Source: Tannerella sp. (lineage in GTDB: Bacteria; Bacteroidota; Bacteroidia; Bacteroidales; Tannerellaceae). From it: DNA of 20,965 nt. The position numbers and the translations under genes were made by a program. This document shows, piece by piece, positions 1 through 7,786 of the stretch. A model generated the notes under the pieces. It searched no databases. It was not told the origin of the DNA and saw only the letters and a program-made list of their open reading frames with translations. Numbering within the stretch: the stretch's first letter is position 1; the number at the start of each line of letters is the position of its first letter. The DNA lies in the NCBI GenBank assembly GCA_031289445.1, contig JAITPL010000059.1, positions 1-20,965 of the forward strand, written 5' to 3'.

Positions 1-2
1 GC

Positions 3-398
3 AAGTCGCCCGCAGTTTTGCAGCAGGGTAACAAATGCGTTTTCAAAGCGCCCGCAATTCGTCAACAGGGTAACAAATGCGTTTTCAAGTATCCCGCAGA
101 TTGTCGGCAGGGTTGCAAAGACTTTGGCAATGTCCCCGCTGAGCGTCGGCCGGTTTGCAAGGGTGTTGGTTGCGGCTGTTCGGCTACGGACACAAGAAAA
201 GCCGCACCGGGGCAAGTGCCTCGCTACAGCAACTAAAGAATGCAAAACCCTTGTTTTTGCCGCCGAAAACAATAAACTATGTTCCCATAAAAGACTGATA
301 ATTGGAGAGTTACTCCTCCCCTTGATTGACATTTCTTCGCATTTATGCGAGGGGGCACAAGCTATTTCTTCTTTCACATTCGAGGGCGTCGAGAGCAT
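3..398 (-). CDS. Partial hypothetical protein with 14-residue repeats, runs off the left edge
   Basis: I do not recognise this gene. Reading leftward from the ATG at 398-396 there are 132 codons without a stop, up to the window edge; an in-frame stop lies upstream at 441-443. An alternative ATG is at 332-330. The N-terminal half (about residues 1-75) has no recognisable domain and contains a Cys/Arg-rich stretch around 60-73. From about residue 79 the protein is made of 14-residue units, for example NAFVTLLTNCGRFE followed by NAFVTLLQNCGRL, encoded by 42-bp tandem DNA repeats. The units are hydrophobic with a recurring N-C-G turn. A good Bacteroidota promoter (480-511) stands about 80 bp upstream. 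There is no Shine-Dalgarno. The repeat stretch is also open on the other strand, so coding status is likely but not certain. Confidence 0.45.
   Translation of the reverse strand, partial: MLSTPSNVKEEIACAPSHKCEEMSIKGRSNSPIISLLWEHSLLFSAAKTRVLHSLVAVARHLPRCGFSCVRSRTAATNTLANRPTLSGDIAKVFATLPTICGILENAFVTLLTNCGRFENAFVTLLQNCGRL
7..174. repeat. Four 42-bp tandem repeat units, increasingly diverged
   Basis: Units begin at about 7, 49, 91 and 133. Units 1 and 2 are nearly identical and share the core AGGGTAACAAATGCGTTTTC; units 3 and 4 keep the CCCGC start and the spacing but have diverged. The period is exactly 14 codons, so length changes by whole units keep the reading frame. The array may continue beyond the left edge. 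Confidence 0.8.
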
Positions 399-479
399 CG
401 AGGGCGTCTCGAGGGAGAAAGAAGCGAATACAAGCTGTTTCTAAACAAAATATCAATCATATTTTACCGATTTTGCTCA

Positions 480-511
480 CAAAAATACGGCATTTGATTC
501 GTATAGCCAAA
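480..511 (-). promoter_or_regulatory. Bacteroidota-type promoter downstream of rplQ
   Basis: On the minus strand a TTTG (-33 element, 508-511) is followed after exactly 20 nt by TATTTTTG (-7 element, 480-487). This matches the TTTG-N19-21-TAnnTTTG consensus for the primary sigma factor of this phylum. It lies beyond the rplQ terminator and points left, so it would start a new transcript near 473 that covers the partial repeat-protein gene. Confidence 0.6.
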
Positions 512-540
512 TATTTTTCAACAAAAATGCAAAAATCGGC

Positions 541-572
541 AAAAAAAAATGGACAGACACTTAGGCCTGCCC
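541..572 (-). terminator. Rho-independent terminator after rplQ
   Basis: On the minus strand GGGCAG (567-572) pairs with CTGTCC (551-556), with one G-U pair and a 10-nt loop, followed at once by A and nine T (541-550). It lies about 40 nt past the rplQ stop codon and marks the end of the ribosomal protein transcript. Confidence 0.85.
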
Positions 573-611
573 ATAACAACTATTATAAATATTCGTATGA
601 ATCTTATTACT

Positions 612-1193
612 TTACTCTGCCTTTGCTTCCTCTGCTGCGGGCGCGGCGGCTGCGGTCGGAGCTTCTTCAACCGGAGTTTCAACAACCTCGGCATCCTTGA
701 TCTCCTCAACAATCTCGGCATCCTCAATCTTGGCAACTGCTTCGGCAGCAATCTTGGCAACTGCCGGTGTGGCGGTAGCTTTCTTGCGCGAGCGGCGGGT
801 GCGTGTAGAGGATTTCTTATCCTTGAGCATATTCTCGTTGAAGTCAACCAGCTCTATGAAGCACAGTGCGGCGTTATCGCCAAGACGGTTGCCTGTCTTG
901 AGGATACGGGTGTAACCGCCCGGACGGTCGCCCACCTTTTGCGAGACGACGGTAAACAGTTCGGTAACTGCCGCTTTGTCCTGCAGGTAGGAGAAGACTG
1001 TACGGCGCGAGTGCGTCGTGTCCTCCTTCGACTTGGTGATAAGCGGCTCCACGTACTTGCGCAGCGACTTGGCCTTGGCTGTTGTCGTGAAGATACGTTT
1101 GTGCTTGATAAGCGAAGTGGCCATGTTCGAGAGCATTGCTTCGCGGTGCGAGCTTGTACGGCCTAAATGATTTATTTTCTTGTTGTGTCTCAT
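612..1193 (-). CDS. rplQ: 50S ribosomal protein L17 with long acidic/Ala-rich tail
   Basis: L17 lies near the peptide exit tunnel of the large subunit. The start at 1193 gives [20 protein letters not shown], the family signature at the N terminus, and the conserved core runs to about residue 125. The protein has 193 residues compared with about 127 in Escherichia coli. The extra 60-70 residues are a low-complexity tail rich in Ala, Glu, Val and Lys, with a basic first part ([13 protein letters not shown]) and an acidic end. Bacteroidota L17 proteins are commonly extended. It is the last gene of the cluster, 6 nt after rpoA, and is followed by a terminator. The function is certain; the role of the tail is unknown. 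Confidence 0.97.
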   Translation of the reverse strand: MRHNKKINHLGRTSSHREAMLSNMATSLIKHKRIFTTTAKAKSLRKYVEPLITKSKEDTTHSRRTVFSYLQDKAAVTELFTVVSQKVGDRPGGYTRILKTGNRLGDNAALCFIELVDFNENMLKDKKSSTRTRRSRKKATATPAVAKIAAEAVAKIEDAEIVEEIKDAEVVETPVEEAPTAAAAPAAEEAKAE

Positions 1194-1199
1194 TGCTTA

Positions 1200-2201
1200 T
1201 TAATCTTTATCTAGTTTATACTTGGCTATATCCATTCCGAAAGAGAGGTTCAGACGTTCGAGCAGGTCATCGAGTTCGGTCAACGACTTTTTGCCGAAGT
1301 TACGGAATTTAAGCAGATCGTTCTTGTTGTAGTGAACGAGTTCGCCCAGTGTAGCTACTTCTGCCGACTTGAGGCAGTTGAGTGCACGGACGGAGAGGTC
1401 CATTTCGGTGAGATGCGTTTTGAGCAGTTGGCGCATGTGGAGCGCTTCCTCGTCAAACTCTTCGTTCTCGTCGAAATCGATTGTTTCGGTTGCTATTTTA
1501 TCGTCCGAGAAGAGCATGAAGTGTTGTATCAGTATGCGTGCCGATTCCTTGAGCGCTTCTTTGGGATGAACGGAGCCGTCGGTAGAAATTTCGACAACGA
1601 GTTTCTCGAAGTCCGTTTTTTGTTCTACGCGGAAGTTTTCGACCGTATATTTGACATTACGTATAGGCGTATAGATCGAATCTATGGCTATGACGTTGAG
1701 GTCTTCGGTAGTCTGGTGCTCGTCGGCAGGCACGTATCCGCGTCCCTTGTTGACGGTTAGCACTATCTGCATCGAAGCGCCCGGGTCGAGGTGGCATATT
1801 TCGAGTTCCGGATTGAGCACTTCGAATCCGCCGCCTATTTCCCTGCCTATGTCGCTTGCCTTGAAAACTTCTTTTTGGGCTATCGAAACTGTTACGCTTT
1901 CCTGTTCGAAGCCTTCCGGGTCGTCGATTGTACGTTTGAAACGCACTCTCTTGAGGTTGAGGATGATATTGGTTACATCTTCGAGGACGCCCGGAATGGA
2001 CGCGAACTCATGCTCTACTCCTTCTATTTTCACCGATGAAATGGCATAACCTTCCAATGATGACAATAGGATGCGACGGAGTGCATTACCAATGGTGATG
2101 CCGTAGCCGGGCTCCAACGGACGGAATTCGAACTTCCCGAAGGAAGAGTTCGTCTCCAACATTAATACTTTATCTGGTTTCTGGAATGCTAATATTGCCA
2201 T
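1200..2201 (-). CDS. rpoA: DNA-directed RNA polymerase subunit alpha
   Basis: The alpha subunit dimerises to nucleate RNA polymerase assembly and contacts upstream promoter DNA and activators. With 333 residues it is full length. The N-terminal dimerisation domain covers about residues 1-230 ([20 protein letters not shown] motif near 23-42), followed by an acidic linker ([15 protein letters not shown]). The C-terminal domain covers about 260-325. In it the segment [12 protein letters not shown] and the motif FGKKSLTE carry the Arg, Asn, Gly, Lys and Ser positions that contact UP-element DNA in E. coli. It sits between rpsD (6 nt) and rplQ (6 nt), the classic alpha-operon arrangement, which ties polymerase supply to ribosome supply. 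Confidence 0.98.
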   Translation of the reverse strand: MAILAFQKPDKVLMLETNSSFGKFEFRPLEPGYGITIGNALRRILLSSLEGYAISSVKIEGVEHEFASIPGVLEDVTNIILNLKRVRFKRTIDDPEGFEQESVTVSIAQKEVFKASDIGREIGGGFEVLNPELEICHLDPGASMQIVLTVNKGRGYVPADEHQTTEDLNVIAIDSIYTPIRNVKYTVENFRVEQKTDFEKLVVEISTDGSVHPKEALKESARILIQHFMLFSDDKIATETIDFDENEEFDEEALHMRQLLKTHLTEMDLSVRALNCLKSAEVATLGELVHYNKNDLLKFRNFGKKSLTELDDLLERLNLSFGMDIAKYKLDKD

Positions 2202-2207
2202 AATCGG

Positions 2208-2813
2208 TTATTTAGAGTACAATTCAACTATTAACTGTTCGGTAATGTTCTCCGGTATGTCGGAGCGTTCCGGCAGGTGGAGTAGTTTACCGCTCAGAGA
2301 TGCCTGTTCCCACTCTATCCAGGGATATTTGCTGTGGTTGAAGCCTGAGAGGGCGTTTGCTATTACTTCGAGCGACTTTGAGCGTTCGCGTACACCTACT
2401 ATCTGCGATGGTTTGACGGTGTATGAGGGTATGTTTACTACCTTGCCGTCAACGGTGATATGCCGATGGGATACGAGCTGCCGGGCCGCATCGCGGGTAG
2501 GTGCGAGGCCGAGGCGGAAAACGACGTTATCCAGCCGGCTTTCGAGCAGCTGCAGCAGTACTTCGCCGGTGATACCTTTGGAGCGCGACGCTTTCTCGAA
2601 GAGGTTGCGGAACTGCTTCTCAAGCATGCCGTAGGTATATTTGGCTTTTTGTTTCTCACGCAGCTGTAAACCGTATTCGGATGTTTTGCGGCGGCGGTTG
2701 AGGCCGTGCTGTCCGGGAGGATAGTTCTTGCGTTCGAGAACTTTGTCCGGGCCGAATATGGCTTCGCCAAACTTGCGTGCAATCTTTGATTTTGGACCTG
2801 TATATCTTGCCAT
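2208..2813 (-). CDS. rpsD: 30S ribosomal protein S4, zinc-free form
   Basis: S4 is a primary 16S rRNA binder at the 5' domain and helps translational fidelity. The 201-residue product starts [20 protein letters not shown]. The S4 RNA-binding domain is at about 93-155 ([20 protein letters not shown] then [13 protein letters not shown]). The N-terminal four-cysteine zinc knuckle of some S4 proteins is absent, so this is the C-minus type. In E. coli S4 is the autogenous repressor of the alpha operon; whether that holds here cannot be seen from the sequence. It is 20 nt after rpsK and 6 nt before rpoA. Confidence 0.98.
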   Translation of the reverse strand: MARYTGPKSKIARKFGEAIFGPDKVLERKNYPPGQHGLNRRRKTSEYGLQLREKQKAKYTYGMLEKQFRNLFEKASRSKGITGEVLLQLLESRLDNVVFRLGLAPTRDAARQLVSHRHITVDGKVVNIPSYTVKPSQIVGVRERSKSLEVIANALSGFNHSKYPWIEWEQASLSGKLLHLPERSDIPENITEQLIVELYSK

Positions 2814-2833
2814 TTCTTTTCTGTTTTATTGTT

Positions 2834-3223
2834 TTATACTCTTCTACGTTTAGGCGGACGGCAGCCATTATGTGGCAGCGGCGTCACATCGACGATCTCG
2901 GTTACTTCAATACCGGCGGCGTTGATGGTACGCACGGCGGATTCGCGACCGTTACCCGGGCCTTTGACAAAAACCCTGACTTTGCGCAGTCCGAGGTCGA
3001 AGGCTACTTTGGAGCAGTCCTGTGCGGCCATCTGTGCTGCGTAAGGGGTATTTTTCTTGGAGCTGCGGAAGCCCATCTTGCCTGCCGAAGACCAACTTAT
3101 CACCTGTCCGTCGCCATTGGTCAGCGAGATGATGATGTTGTTGAACGACGAGTGCACGTGTGCCTCGCCGTAGGCATCTACCTTAACTTTTCTTTTCTTT
3201 GTTGCGACTGTTTTCTTTGCCAT
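2834..3223 (-). CDS. rpsK: 30S ribosomal protein S11
   Basis: S11 lines the platform of the small subunit near the Shine-Dalgarno cleft and contacts mRNA upstream of the P site. The ATG at 3223 gives [20 protein letters not shown] and 129 residues. The frame could be opened two codons earlier at a TTG (3229), but the ATG matches the family start and lies 9 nt after the rpsM stop. Conserved stretches include [18 protein letters not shown] and the C-terminal basic end PPKRRRV. It is part of the rpsM-rpsK-rpsD-rpoA-rplQ block. In Flavobacterium johnsoniae ribosomes the platform proteins bS21, bS18 and bS6 help to hide the anti-Shine-Dalgarno; S11 is their neighbour. Confidence 0.97.
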   Translation of the reverse strand: MAKKTVATKKRKVKVDAYGEAHVHSSFNNIIISLTNGDGQVISWSSAGKMGFRSSKKNTPYAAQMAAQDCSKVAFDLGLRKVRVFVKGPGNGRESAVRTINAAGIEVTEIVDVTPLPHNGCRPPKRRRV

Positions 3224-3232
3224 AATCAATTC

Positions 3233-3613
3233 TTATTTAGTAGCTTTTTTCTTGTTTGCAACAGTTTTCTTCTTGCCGCGACGGGTGCGCGCATTGTTCT
3301 TCGTACTTTGCCCGCGTACGGGAAGTCCGATGCGATGACGCACGCCACGATAACAGCCTATATCCATCAAACGCTTGATGTTAAGCTGCGTCTCCGAGCG
3401 GAGGTCGCCCTCCACCTTGTACTCGTTACCGATGACTTCGCGTATCTTGGCTGCCTGCTCGTCCGACCAGTCCTTGACCTTGATGTTCCTATCGATACCG
3501 GCTTTCTTTAAAATCTGATTTGACGCGCTGCGACCTACTCCGAAGATGTAGGTTAAGGCTATTTCACCTCGTTTGTCCTGCGGCAAATCTACTCCGACTA
3601 TTCTTATCGCCAT
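3233..3613 (-). CDS. rpsM: 30S ribosomal protein S13
   Basis: S13 is in the head of the 30S subunit and forms intersubunit bridges with the 50S while touching P-site tRNA through its tail. The 126-residue protein begins [20 protein letters not shown]. It has the helix-two-turn-helix region with [16 protein letters not shown] and the signature [20 protein letters not shown] near the C terminus, followed by a Lys-rich tail of about 15 residues. It lies 34 nt after rpmJ, as in most bacteria, and its length is normal for the family. Confidence 0.98.
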   Translation of the reverse strand: MAIRIVGVDLPQDKRGEIALTYIFGVGRSASNQILKKAGIDRNIKVKDWSDEQAAKIREVIGNEYKVEGDLRSETQLNIKRLMDIGCYRGVRHRIGLPVRGQSTKNNARTRRGKKKTVANKKKATK

Positions 3614-3647
3614 AGTTTAATTTATTTAATTAGTTAAAAATTCTCAT

Positions 3648-3764
3648 TTAGCCCTGTCGTGTTTTAAACTTGGGGTTTTTCTTGTTAATCAAATACAAAC
3701 GTCCTTTACGGCGCACAATCTTGCACTCAGGAGTTCGTTTCTTCAAAGATGCTCTTACCTTCAT
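3648..3764 (-). CDS. rpmJ: 50S ribosomal protein L36, zinc-free form
   Basis: This 38-codon gene lies between infA and rpsM. The translation begins [20 protein letters not shown] and ends NPKFKTRQG, which is the L36 pattern (MKVRxSxKK start, RQG end). The usual Cys-Cys-Cys-His zinc ligands are lost: only one Cys (residue 14) remains, with Thr and Asn at the other aligned Cys positions. This C-minus form is known in Bacteroidota. L36 binds 23S rRNA late in assembly near the factor-binding side of the 50S subunit. The gap to infA upstream is unusually long (101 nt) and holds a hairpin repeat. Confidence 0.95.
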   Translation of the reverse strand: MKVRASLKKRTPECKIVRRKGRLYLINKKNPKFKTRQG

Positions 3765-3865
3765 AGCTTTATATATTTTATTTGTTAAATTTCTTTATCT
3801 GTTACTTTCTATCTTGGGCAACCGCAAGGGATTGCCCTTACCTTTCCAATTTCTACCTTCTACCT
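3765..3865. other. infA-rpmJ intergenic spacer with hairpin
   Basis: This 101-nt gap inside the operon contains a perfect 6-bp stem, GGGCAA (3816-3821) and TTGCCC (3832-3837), with a 10-nt loop. Next to infA it has a heptad-like AT-rich stretch (3851-3871) whose twin lies at the end of rplF. No U-tract follows the stem, so it is unlikely to be a strong terminator. It may be a dispersed repeat or an RNA processing signal. Confidence 0.6.
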
Positions 3866-3871
3866 TTATTT
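3851..3871. repeat. 21-nt AT-rich heptad-like repeat overlapping the infA stop
   Basis: This is the second copy of the element described at 7787-7807, differing at two positions. On the minus strand it starts at the infA stop codon and continues as AGGTAGAAGGTAGAA. Confidence 0.55.
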
Positions 3872-4084
3872 ATATCTGAACGCGATACGGCCTTTTGTCA
3901 AGTCGTAGGGGGACATTTCGACGCGCACCTTGTCGCCGGGCAGGATTTTGATGTAGTGCATCCTCATCTTTCCCGAAATATGCGCTGTTATCTTGTGTCC
4001 GTTCTCCAGTTCGACCCGAAACATTGCATTTGACAGCGCTTCGATTATCAGTCCGTCTTGTTCTATTGCCGTTTGTTTAGCCAT
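3866..4084 (-). CDS. infA: Translation initiation factor IF-1
   Basis: IF-1 blocks the ribosomal A site during initiation and assists IF-2 and IF-3. I chose the ATG at 4084, which gives 72 residues starting [20 protein letters not shown]; upstream codons in this frame only read back into map. The single OB-fold (S1-like) domain spans nearly the whole protein, with [20 protein letters not shown] and the C-terminal [12 protein letters not shown] typical of the family. It starts 8 nt after the map stop. The map-infA-rpmJ-rpsM order is shared with many bacteria. Confidence 0.97.
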   Translation of the reverse strand: MAKQTAIEQDGLIIEALSNAMFRVELENGHKITAHISGKMRMHYIKILPGDKVRVEMSPYDLTKGRIAFRYK

Positions 4085-4092
4085 ATATAAAA

Positions 4093-4875
4093 TTAAAATT
4101 CTTTTCCAACTATATCTTCTACGTACTCGAATGTCGAGAGTATTCGCGGTCCTTCGGCCAGAATAGCGATGCAGTGCTCGAAGTGAGCAGAGCGTCGGCG
4201 GTCGCGGGTGCGAACAGTCCATTTATCGTCGTCCCAGGAAACGTTTTTACTCCCCTGGTTTATCATCGGCTCTATGCAGATGCACATACCGTTCTGCAGT
4301 CGTGGCCCGCAGCCGCGTCGTCCGTAGTTAGGCACTTCGGGGTCTTCGTGCATCTTGCGTCCGCAACCGTGTCCGACCAGTTCGCGCACTACCGAGTAGT
4401 TACGAGCCTCGCAGTAGGATTGCACGGCATTACTGACGTCGCCTACGCGGTTGCCGACGATAGCTTTTTCGATACCTTTGTAGAGTGCTTCCTTTGTAGT
4501 CCGCAGCAGTTTTCGGGTATCTTCCGAGACCTCGCCTACGCAGAACGTGTAGGCCGAATCACCGACGAAGCCGTTGAGATATGTCCCGCAATCAACCGAG
4601 ATAATATCGCCTTCCTGCAAGATCACCTTGTCGGAAGGTATTCCGTGCACTACGACCTCGTTGACCGAGGTGCAGATGGATTTCGGGAAGCCGCCGTATC
4701 CGAGAAAGGCAGGTGTAGCCTTGTGGTCGCGGATAAAAGCGTCGGCAATATCGTTCAGTTGAAGAGTGGAGACGCCGGGTTTGATATGTTTGGCAAGTTC
4801 GCCCAGGGTCATGCCCACAAGCTGGTTTGCTTCATACATCAGACCGATTTCTTCGTCCGTCTTCAGATATATCAT
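4093..4875 (-). CDS. map: Type I methionine aminopeptidase
   Basis: This cytosolic metalloenzyme removes the N-terminal Met from nascent proteins after deformylation. The 260-residue protein has the pita-bread fold with no N-terminal extension. All five metal ligands are visible: Asp95 (SVDCG), Asp106 (VGDSA), His169 (GHGCG), Glu202 (IEPM) and Glu233 (FEH), each two residues lower than in the E. coli enzyme. His77 (VVHGIP) matches the conserved substrate-binding His. It lies between secY (9 nt) and infA (8 nt). The adk gene, which often stands between secY and map in Firmicutes and others, is absent here. Confidence 0.97.
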   Translation of the reverse strand: MIYLKTDEEIGLMYEANQLVGMTLGELAKHIKPGVSTLQLNDIADAFIRDHKATPAFLGYGGFPKSICTSVNEVVVHGIPSDKVILQEGDIISVDCGTYLNGFVGDSAYTFCVGEVSEDTRKLLRTTKEALYKGIEKAIVGNRVGDVSNAVQSYCEARNYSVVRELVGHGCGRKMHEDPEVPNYGRRGCGPRLQNGMCICIEPMINQGSKNVSWDDDKWTVRTRDRRRSAHFEHCIAILAEGPRILSTFEYVEDIVGKEF

Positions 4876-4884
4876 AATGTCAAA

Positions 4885-6228
4885 TTAGTATGCGGCTACG
4901 GCTCCTGCGCGTCCTTTTATTCTGCCGGACTTGAGAAGGCCGTCGTAGTGTCGCATCAACAGATGGCTCTCCACCTGTTGCAAAGTATCAAGAATAACTC
5001 CCACGAGGATAAGCAGAGACGTACCTCCGAAGAATTGCGCGAAGCCCTGACTTACGCCGGCCAGTCGGGCGAAAGCCGGCAGGATAGCGACGGCAGCAAG
5101 GAACAGCGCACCCGGAAAGGTTATGCGGTCCATGATAGCGTCGAGATAGTCTTTGGTGGCTTTGCCGGGTTTGACGCCGGGGATAAAGCCGTTGTTGCGT
5201 TTGAGGTCATCGGCCATCTGCGTGGGATTGATTGTAATAGCCGTATAGAAGTACGTGAATGCTATGATTACTACGGCGAAAACAAAGTTGTACCAGAATC
5301 CGTCGTTAGTCATGAATGCCTGCAGGAACGAGTTGACTTCGCCGCCGCTTTGCCACATGCCTCCCAGTGCAAGGGGGAGCATCATGATAGCTTGAGCGAA
5401 GATGATAGGCATAACGTTAGCTGCATTGACTTTGAGCGGGATATACTGTCGAGCGCCGCCGTACTGTTTGTTGCCTACTATGCGTTTGGCATACTGTACC
5501 GGCACTTTGCGCGTCCCCTGCACAAGCATGATAGCGCCTGCGATGACTAAGAGCAGGAGGAGCATTTCGAGGATGAACATAACCAGACCGCCGGCCTCTT
5601 CGGTCGTACGCGACGTAAATTCCTGCATCAGCGCTTGCGGCAGGCGGTTGATAATACCGATCATAATGATGAAGGATATACCGTTGCCTATGCCTTTGTC
5701 GGTGATGCGTTCGCCTATCCAGAGCACAAACATCGAGCCTGCGGCCATGATGATGATGGACGAAATCTTAAACCAGAGACCTGCCGGCATTGAGGCGCCT
5801 ACCTGCATCAACTGTACGTTGAGGTTAGTCAGGTATGCAAAGCCCTGCACTACGAGGATGGCTACGGTGAGGTAGCGCGTCAGCTGGTTGATTTTTTTGC
5901 GTCCGCTCTCGCCTTCGCGTTGCATCTTCTGGAACGAAGGTACTACGATGGTCATCAGCTGCATCACGATGGATGCGGAGATATAGGGCATGATTCCGAG
6001 CGCGAAGATGGATGCTTTCGAGAACGCACCGCCCGAGAACATGTCAAGCAGCGCCAGCAGTCCGCCTCGTGTCTGTGAGGAAAGAGCTGTCAGGTCTTTC
6101 GGATCGACGCCGGGTATTACCACGTATGTACCGAAAAGATAGATAGCAACGTAGAGCGCTGTTATAAGGATGCGTTGTTTGAGGTCCTCTATTTTCCAAA
6201 TATTTTTAATAGTATCAACTACTCTCAT
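4885..6228 (-). CDS. secY: Protein translocase channel subunit SecY
   Basis: SecY forms the channel that moves unfolded proteins across, or into, the inner membrane, with SecE and SecG and the SecA motor. The 447-residue protein has about ten hydrophobic segments. The first begins near residue 20 (ILITALYVAIYLFGTYVVIP) and the second covers MPYISASIVMQLMTIVV. The cytosolic segment NPTQMADDLKRNNGFIPGVK (around 330-350) is a family hallmark of the loop contacting ribosome and SecA. The N-terminal start MRVVDTIKNIWKIEDLKQRI is typical. It follows rplO by 13 nt, as in most bacterial spc operons. Confidence 0.98.
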   Translation of the reverse strand: MRVVDTIKNIWKIEDLKQRILITALYVAIYLFGTYVVIPGVDPKDLTALSSQTRGGLLALLDMFSGGAFSKASIFALGIMPYISASIVMQLMTIVVPSFQKMQREGESGRKKINQLTRYLTVAILVVQGFAYLTNLNVQLMQVGASMPAGLWFKISSIIIMAAGSMFVLWIGERITDKGIGNGISFIIMIGIINRLPQALMQEFTSRTTEEAGGLVMFILEMLLLLLVIAGAIMLVQGTRKVPVQYAKRIVGNKQYGGARQYIPLKVNAANVMPIIFAQAIMMLPLALGGMWQSGGEVNSFLQAFMTNDGFWYNFVFAVVIIAFTYFYTAITINPTQMADDLKRNNGFIPGVKPGKATKDYLDAIMDRITFPGALFLAAVAILPAFARLAGVSQGFAQFFGGTSLLILVGVILDTLQQVESHLLMRHYDGLLKSGRIKGRAGAVAAY

Positions 6229-6241
6229 TAGCTTTTTGTTT

Positions 6242-6691
6242 TTAAGTTAATTTGGTTGTTGTACCGCCTGCGGCTGCTATTGCTGCTTCAGCCGATTTCG
6301 AGAAGGCATGAGCCGTAACGTCGATTTTAGCTGTCAGTTCGCCTTTTGAAAGTATCTTGACTAACTGCGACGACGAGATGAAGCCGGCCTCGATGAGTTC
6401 GGCTACGCCTATGGTCGATATCTGGCGGTCGTCGGCCAGCTTTTGCAGGGTCGAAAGGTTGATAGCCTTGTATTCGACGCGGTTGATATTCTTGAAACCG
6501 AACTTGGGCAAACGACGTTGCAAAGGCATCTGTCCGCCCTCGAAACCTATCTTGCTCTTGTAGCCCGAGCGTGCTTTGGCGCCCTTGTGTCCTCGCGTGG
6601 AGGTACCTCCCAGACCGGAGCCGGGACCGCGACCTATACGCTTGCGCGTTTTCGTTGAGCCGGCTGCGGGTTTTAAATTTGACAAATTCAT
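6242..6691 (-). CDS. rplO: 50S ribosomal protein L15
   Basis: L15 threads a long basic N-terminal extension into 23S rRNA and is needed for late 50S assembly. The 149-residue product begins MNLSNLKPAAGSTKTRKRIG and continues with the Gly/Arg-rich segment RGPGSGLGGTSTRGHKGAKA, followed by the conserved FEGGQMPLQRRLPKFGFKN. The C-terminal half is the globular domain. It starts 6 nt after rpmD and is followed 13 nt later by secY. Length and order are normal for the family. Confidence 0.98.
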   Translation of the reverse strand: MNLSNLKPAAGSTKTRKRIGRGPGSGLGGTSTRGHKGAKARSGYKSKIGFEGGQMPLQRRLPKFGFKNINRVEYKAINLSTLQKLADDRQISTIGVAELIEAGFISSSQLVKILSKGELTAKIDVTAHAFSKSAEAAIAAAGGTTTKLT

Positions 6692-6697
6692 ATCTGT

Positions 6698-6874
6698 TTA
6701 ATTTTCAATTTTTACTAAGTGTTTAACTTTCCTTATCATGCCTTCTATTGACGGTGTTGCCTGATGCTCTACCGTCTTGTGCATCTTGGTCAATCCCAGA
6801 GCGTCCAAAGTTCTTTTCTGGTCTTTAGGGCTGCCTATACGGCTCTTAATCTGTGTAATCTTTACTGTTGCCAT
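6698..6874 (-). CDS. rpmD: 50S ribosomal protein L30
   Basis: This 58-codon gene lies between rpsE and rplO. The translation starts MATVKITQIKSRIGSPKDQK and continues RTLDALGLTKMHKTVEHQAT, which is the short bacterial L30 pattern (KITQIKSxIG, then GLxKxxxTV and a C-terminal IxGMIxKVxHLV). L30 binds 23S rRNA on the surface of the large subunit. The start ATG (6874-6872) lies 11 nt after the rpsE stop, with no Shine-Dalgarno but an A/T-rich leader, and the stop lies 6 nt before rplO. Length matches the family (about 58-60). Confidence 0.96.
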   Translation of the reverse strand: MATVKITQIKSRIGSPKDQKRTLDALGLTKMHKTVEHQATPSIEGMIRKVKHLVKIEN

Positions 6875-6885
6875 AATTTAATTAA

Positions 6886-7401
6886 TTATCCTTTGAATAC
6901 TCTTTCGACTGAGATACCACGATTCTGTGCTACCATATAGGGGCTACGCATCTCGTTGAGCGCCGCGAGGGTCGCCTTGACGAGGTTGTGAGGGTTTGAC
7001 GAGCCTTTCGACTTCGCCAGTACGTCTTTGACGCCTACGCTCTCAAGCACGGCACGCATAGCGCCACCGGCTTTCACTCCTGTACCGGCTGAAGCGGGCT
7101 TGAGGAGCACTTCGGCGCCGCCGAACTTGGCGACTTGCTCGTGAGGGATAGTGCCTTTATAGACAGGTATCTTGATTAAGTTCTTCTTGGCGGCCTCGAC
7201 GCCTTTCTCGACTGCCGTCGTTACTTCGCCTGCCTTACCCAGACCCCAGCCGATGACGCCTTTGCCGTCGCCTACTACTACTATAGCAGCGAAAGTAAAC
7301 GTGCGACCTCCCTTTGTTACCTTGGTAACGCGGTTGACTGCCACCAACTTGTCCTCTAATACTAAATCGTTTGTCGATTTAACTCTATTGTTTATTGCCA
7401 T
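6886..7401 (-). CDS. rpsE: 30S ribosomal protein S5
   Basis: S5 lies at the mRNA entry tunnel of the small subunit and with S4 affects accuracy and mRNA unwinding. The 171-residue product starts [20 protein letters not shown]. The double-stranded RNA-binding-like domain follows (about 17-80), with [20 protein letters not shown] and [17 protein letters not shown], and then the second domain with [20 protein letters not shown]. The segment around TKGGR is the loop where spectinomycin resistance changes occur in other bacteria; nothing there looks altered. It is placed between rplR (24 nt) and rpmD (11 nt). Confidence 0.98.
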   Translation of the reverse strand: MAINNRVKSTNDLVLEDKLVAVNRVTKVTKGGRTFTFAAIVVVGDGKGVIGWGLGKAGEVTTAVEKGVEAAKKNLIKIPVYKGTIPHEQVAKFGGAEVLLKPASAGTGVKAGGAMRAVLESVGVKDVLAKSKGSSNPHNLVKATLAALNEMRSPYMVAQNRGISVERVFKG

Positions 7402-7425
7402 AAGCTTTTATAATTTTATTGTCAA

Positions 7426-7770
7426 TTAAAAAATGAGTCCACCCTTGCGTGCCGCATCAGCCAATTCTTTGATTCTCCCGTGATAGAGATAGCCGTTACG
7501 GTCGAACACTACGGCCTCAATACCTGCGGCCTTAGCGTTAACGGCTATCTGCTCGCCTACTTTGGCCGCTATCTCTTTCTTGGCGGCCTTTTCGTCTATC
7601 TTCAGTGACGAGGCGGCTGCAATTGTACGGCCTGCGACGTCATCAATGACTTGCGCATATATCTGTTTGTTGCTTCTGAACACTGTCAGACGCGGACGCT
7701 CAGCTGTGCCGGAAACCTTGCCCCGGATGCTCTTCTTTATCTTTTCTCTTCGTAATTCTTTCGTTTGCAT
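7426..7770 (-). CDS. rplR: 50S ribosomal protein L18
   Basis: L18 binds 5S rRNA, together with L5 and L25-type proteins, and joins it to the central protuberance. The 114-residue protein has a basic N-terminal segment ([20 protein letters not shown]), then [20 protein letters not shown] and the C-terminal [20 protein letters not shown] with a GLIF end, all standard L18 marks. It stands 31 nt after rplF and 24 nt before rpsE. The upstream gap carries a short heptad-type repeat (7787-7807) that overlaps the rplF stop codon. Confidence 0.98.
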   Translation of the reverse strand: MQTKELRREKIKKSIRGKVSGTAERPRLTVFRSNKQIYAQVIDDVAGRTIAAASSLKIDEKAAKKEIAAKVGEQIAVNAKAAGIEAVVFDRNGYLYHGRIKELADAARKGGLIF

Positions 7771-7786
7771 AGCTTTAACTTCTATT

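Noticed and set aside
7..174. The 42-bp repeats as a CRISPR array
   Set aside because: Whole units repeat with no constant repeat plus unique spacer structure, units diverge steadily, and no cas gene is present.
432..460. A 28-codon minus-strand frame starting at ATG 460 as a leader peptide
   Set aside because: It ends at a TGA near 374-376, has no regulatory codon run, and its Arg/Ser/Pro content comes from the local 18-bp repeat.
549..1166. Plus-strand open frame of 205 codons opposite rplQ
   Set aside because: It begins in the terminator, is antisense to rplQ, and its Leu/Gly/Asn-rich product mirrors the Ala/Glu/Lys tail of L17.
4174..5550. Long plus-strand open frame (458 codons) opposite map and secY
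   Set aside because: It is antisense to two certain genes, has no family features, and reflects the codon bias of the minus strand.
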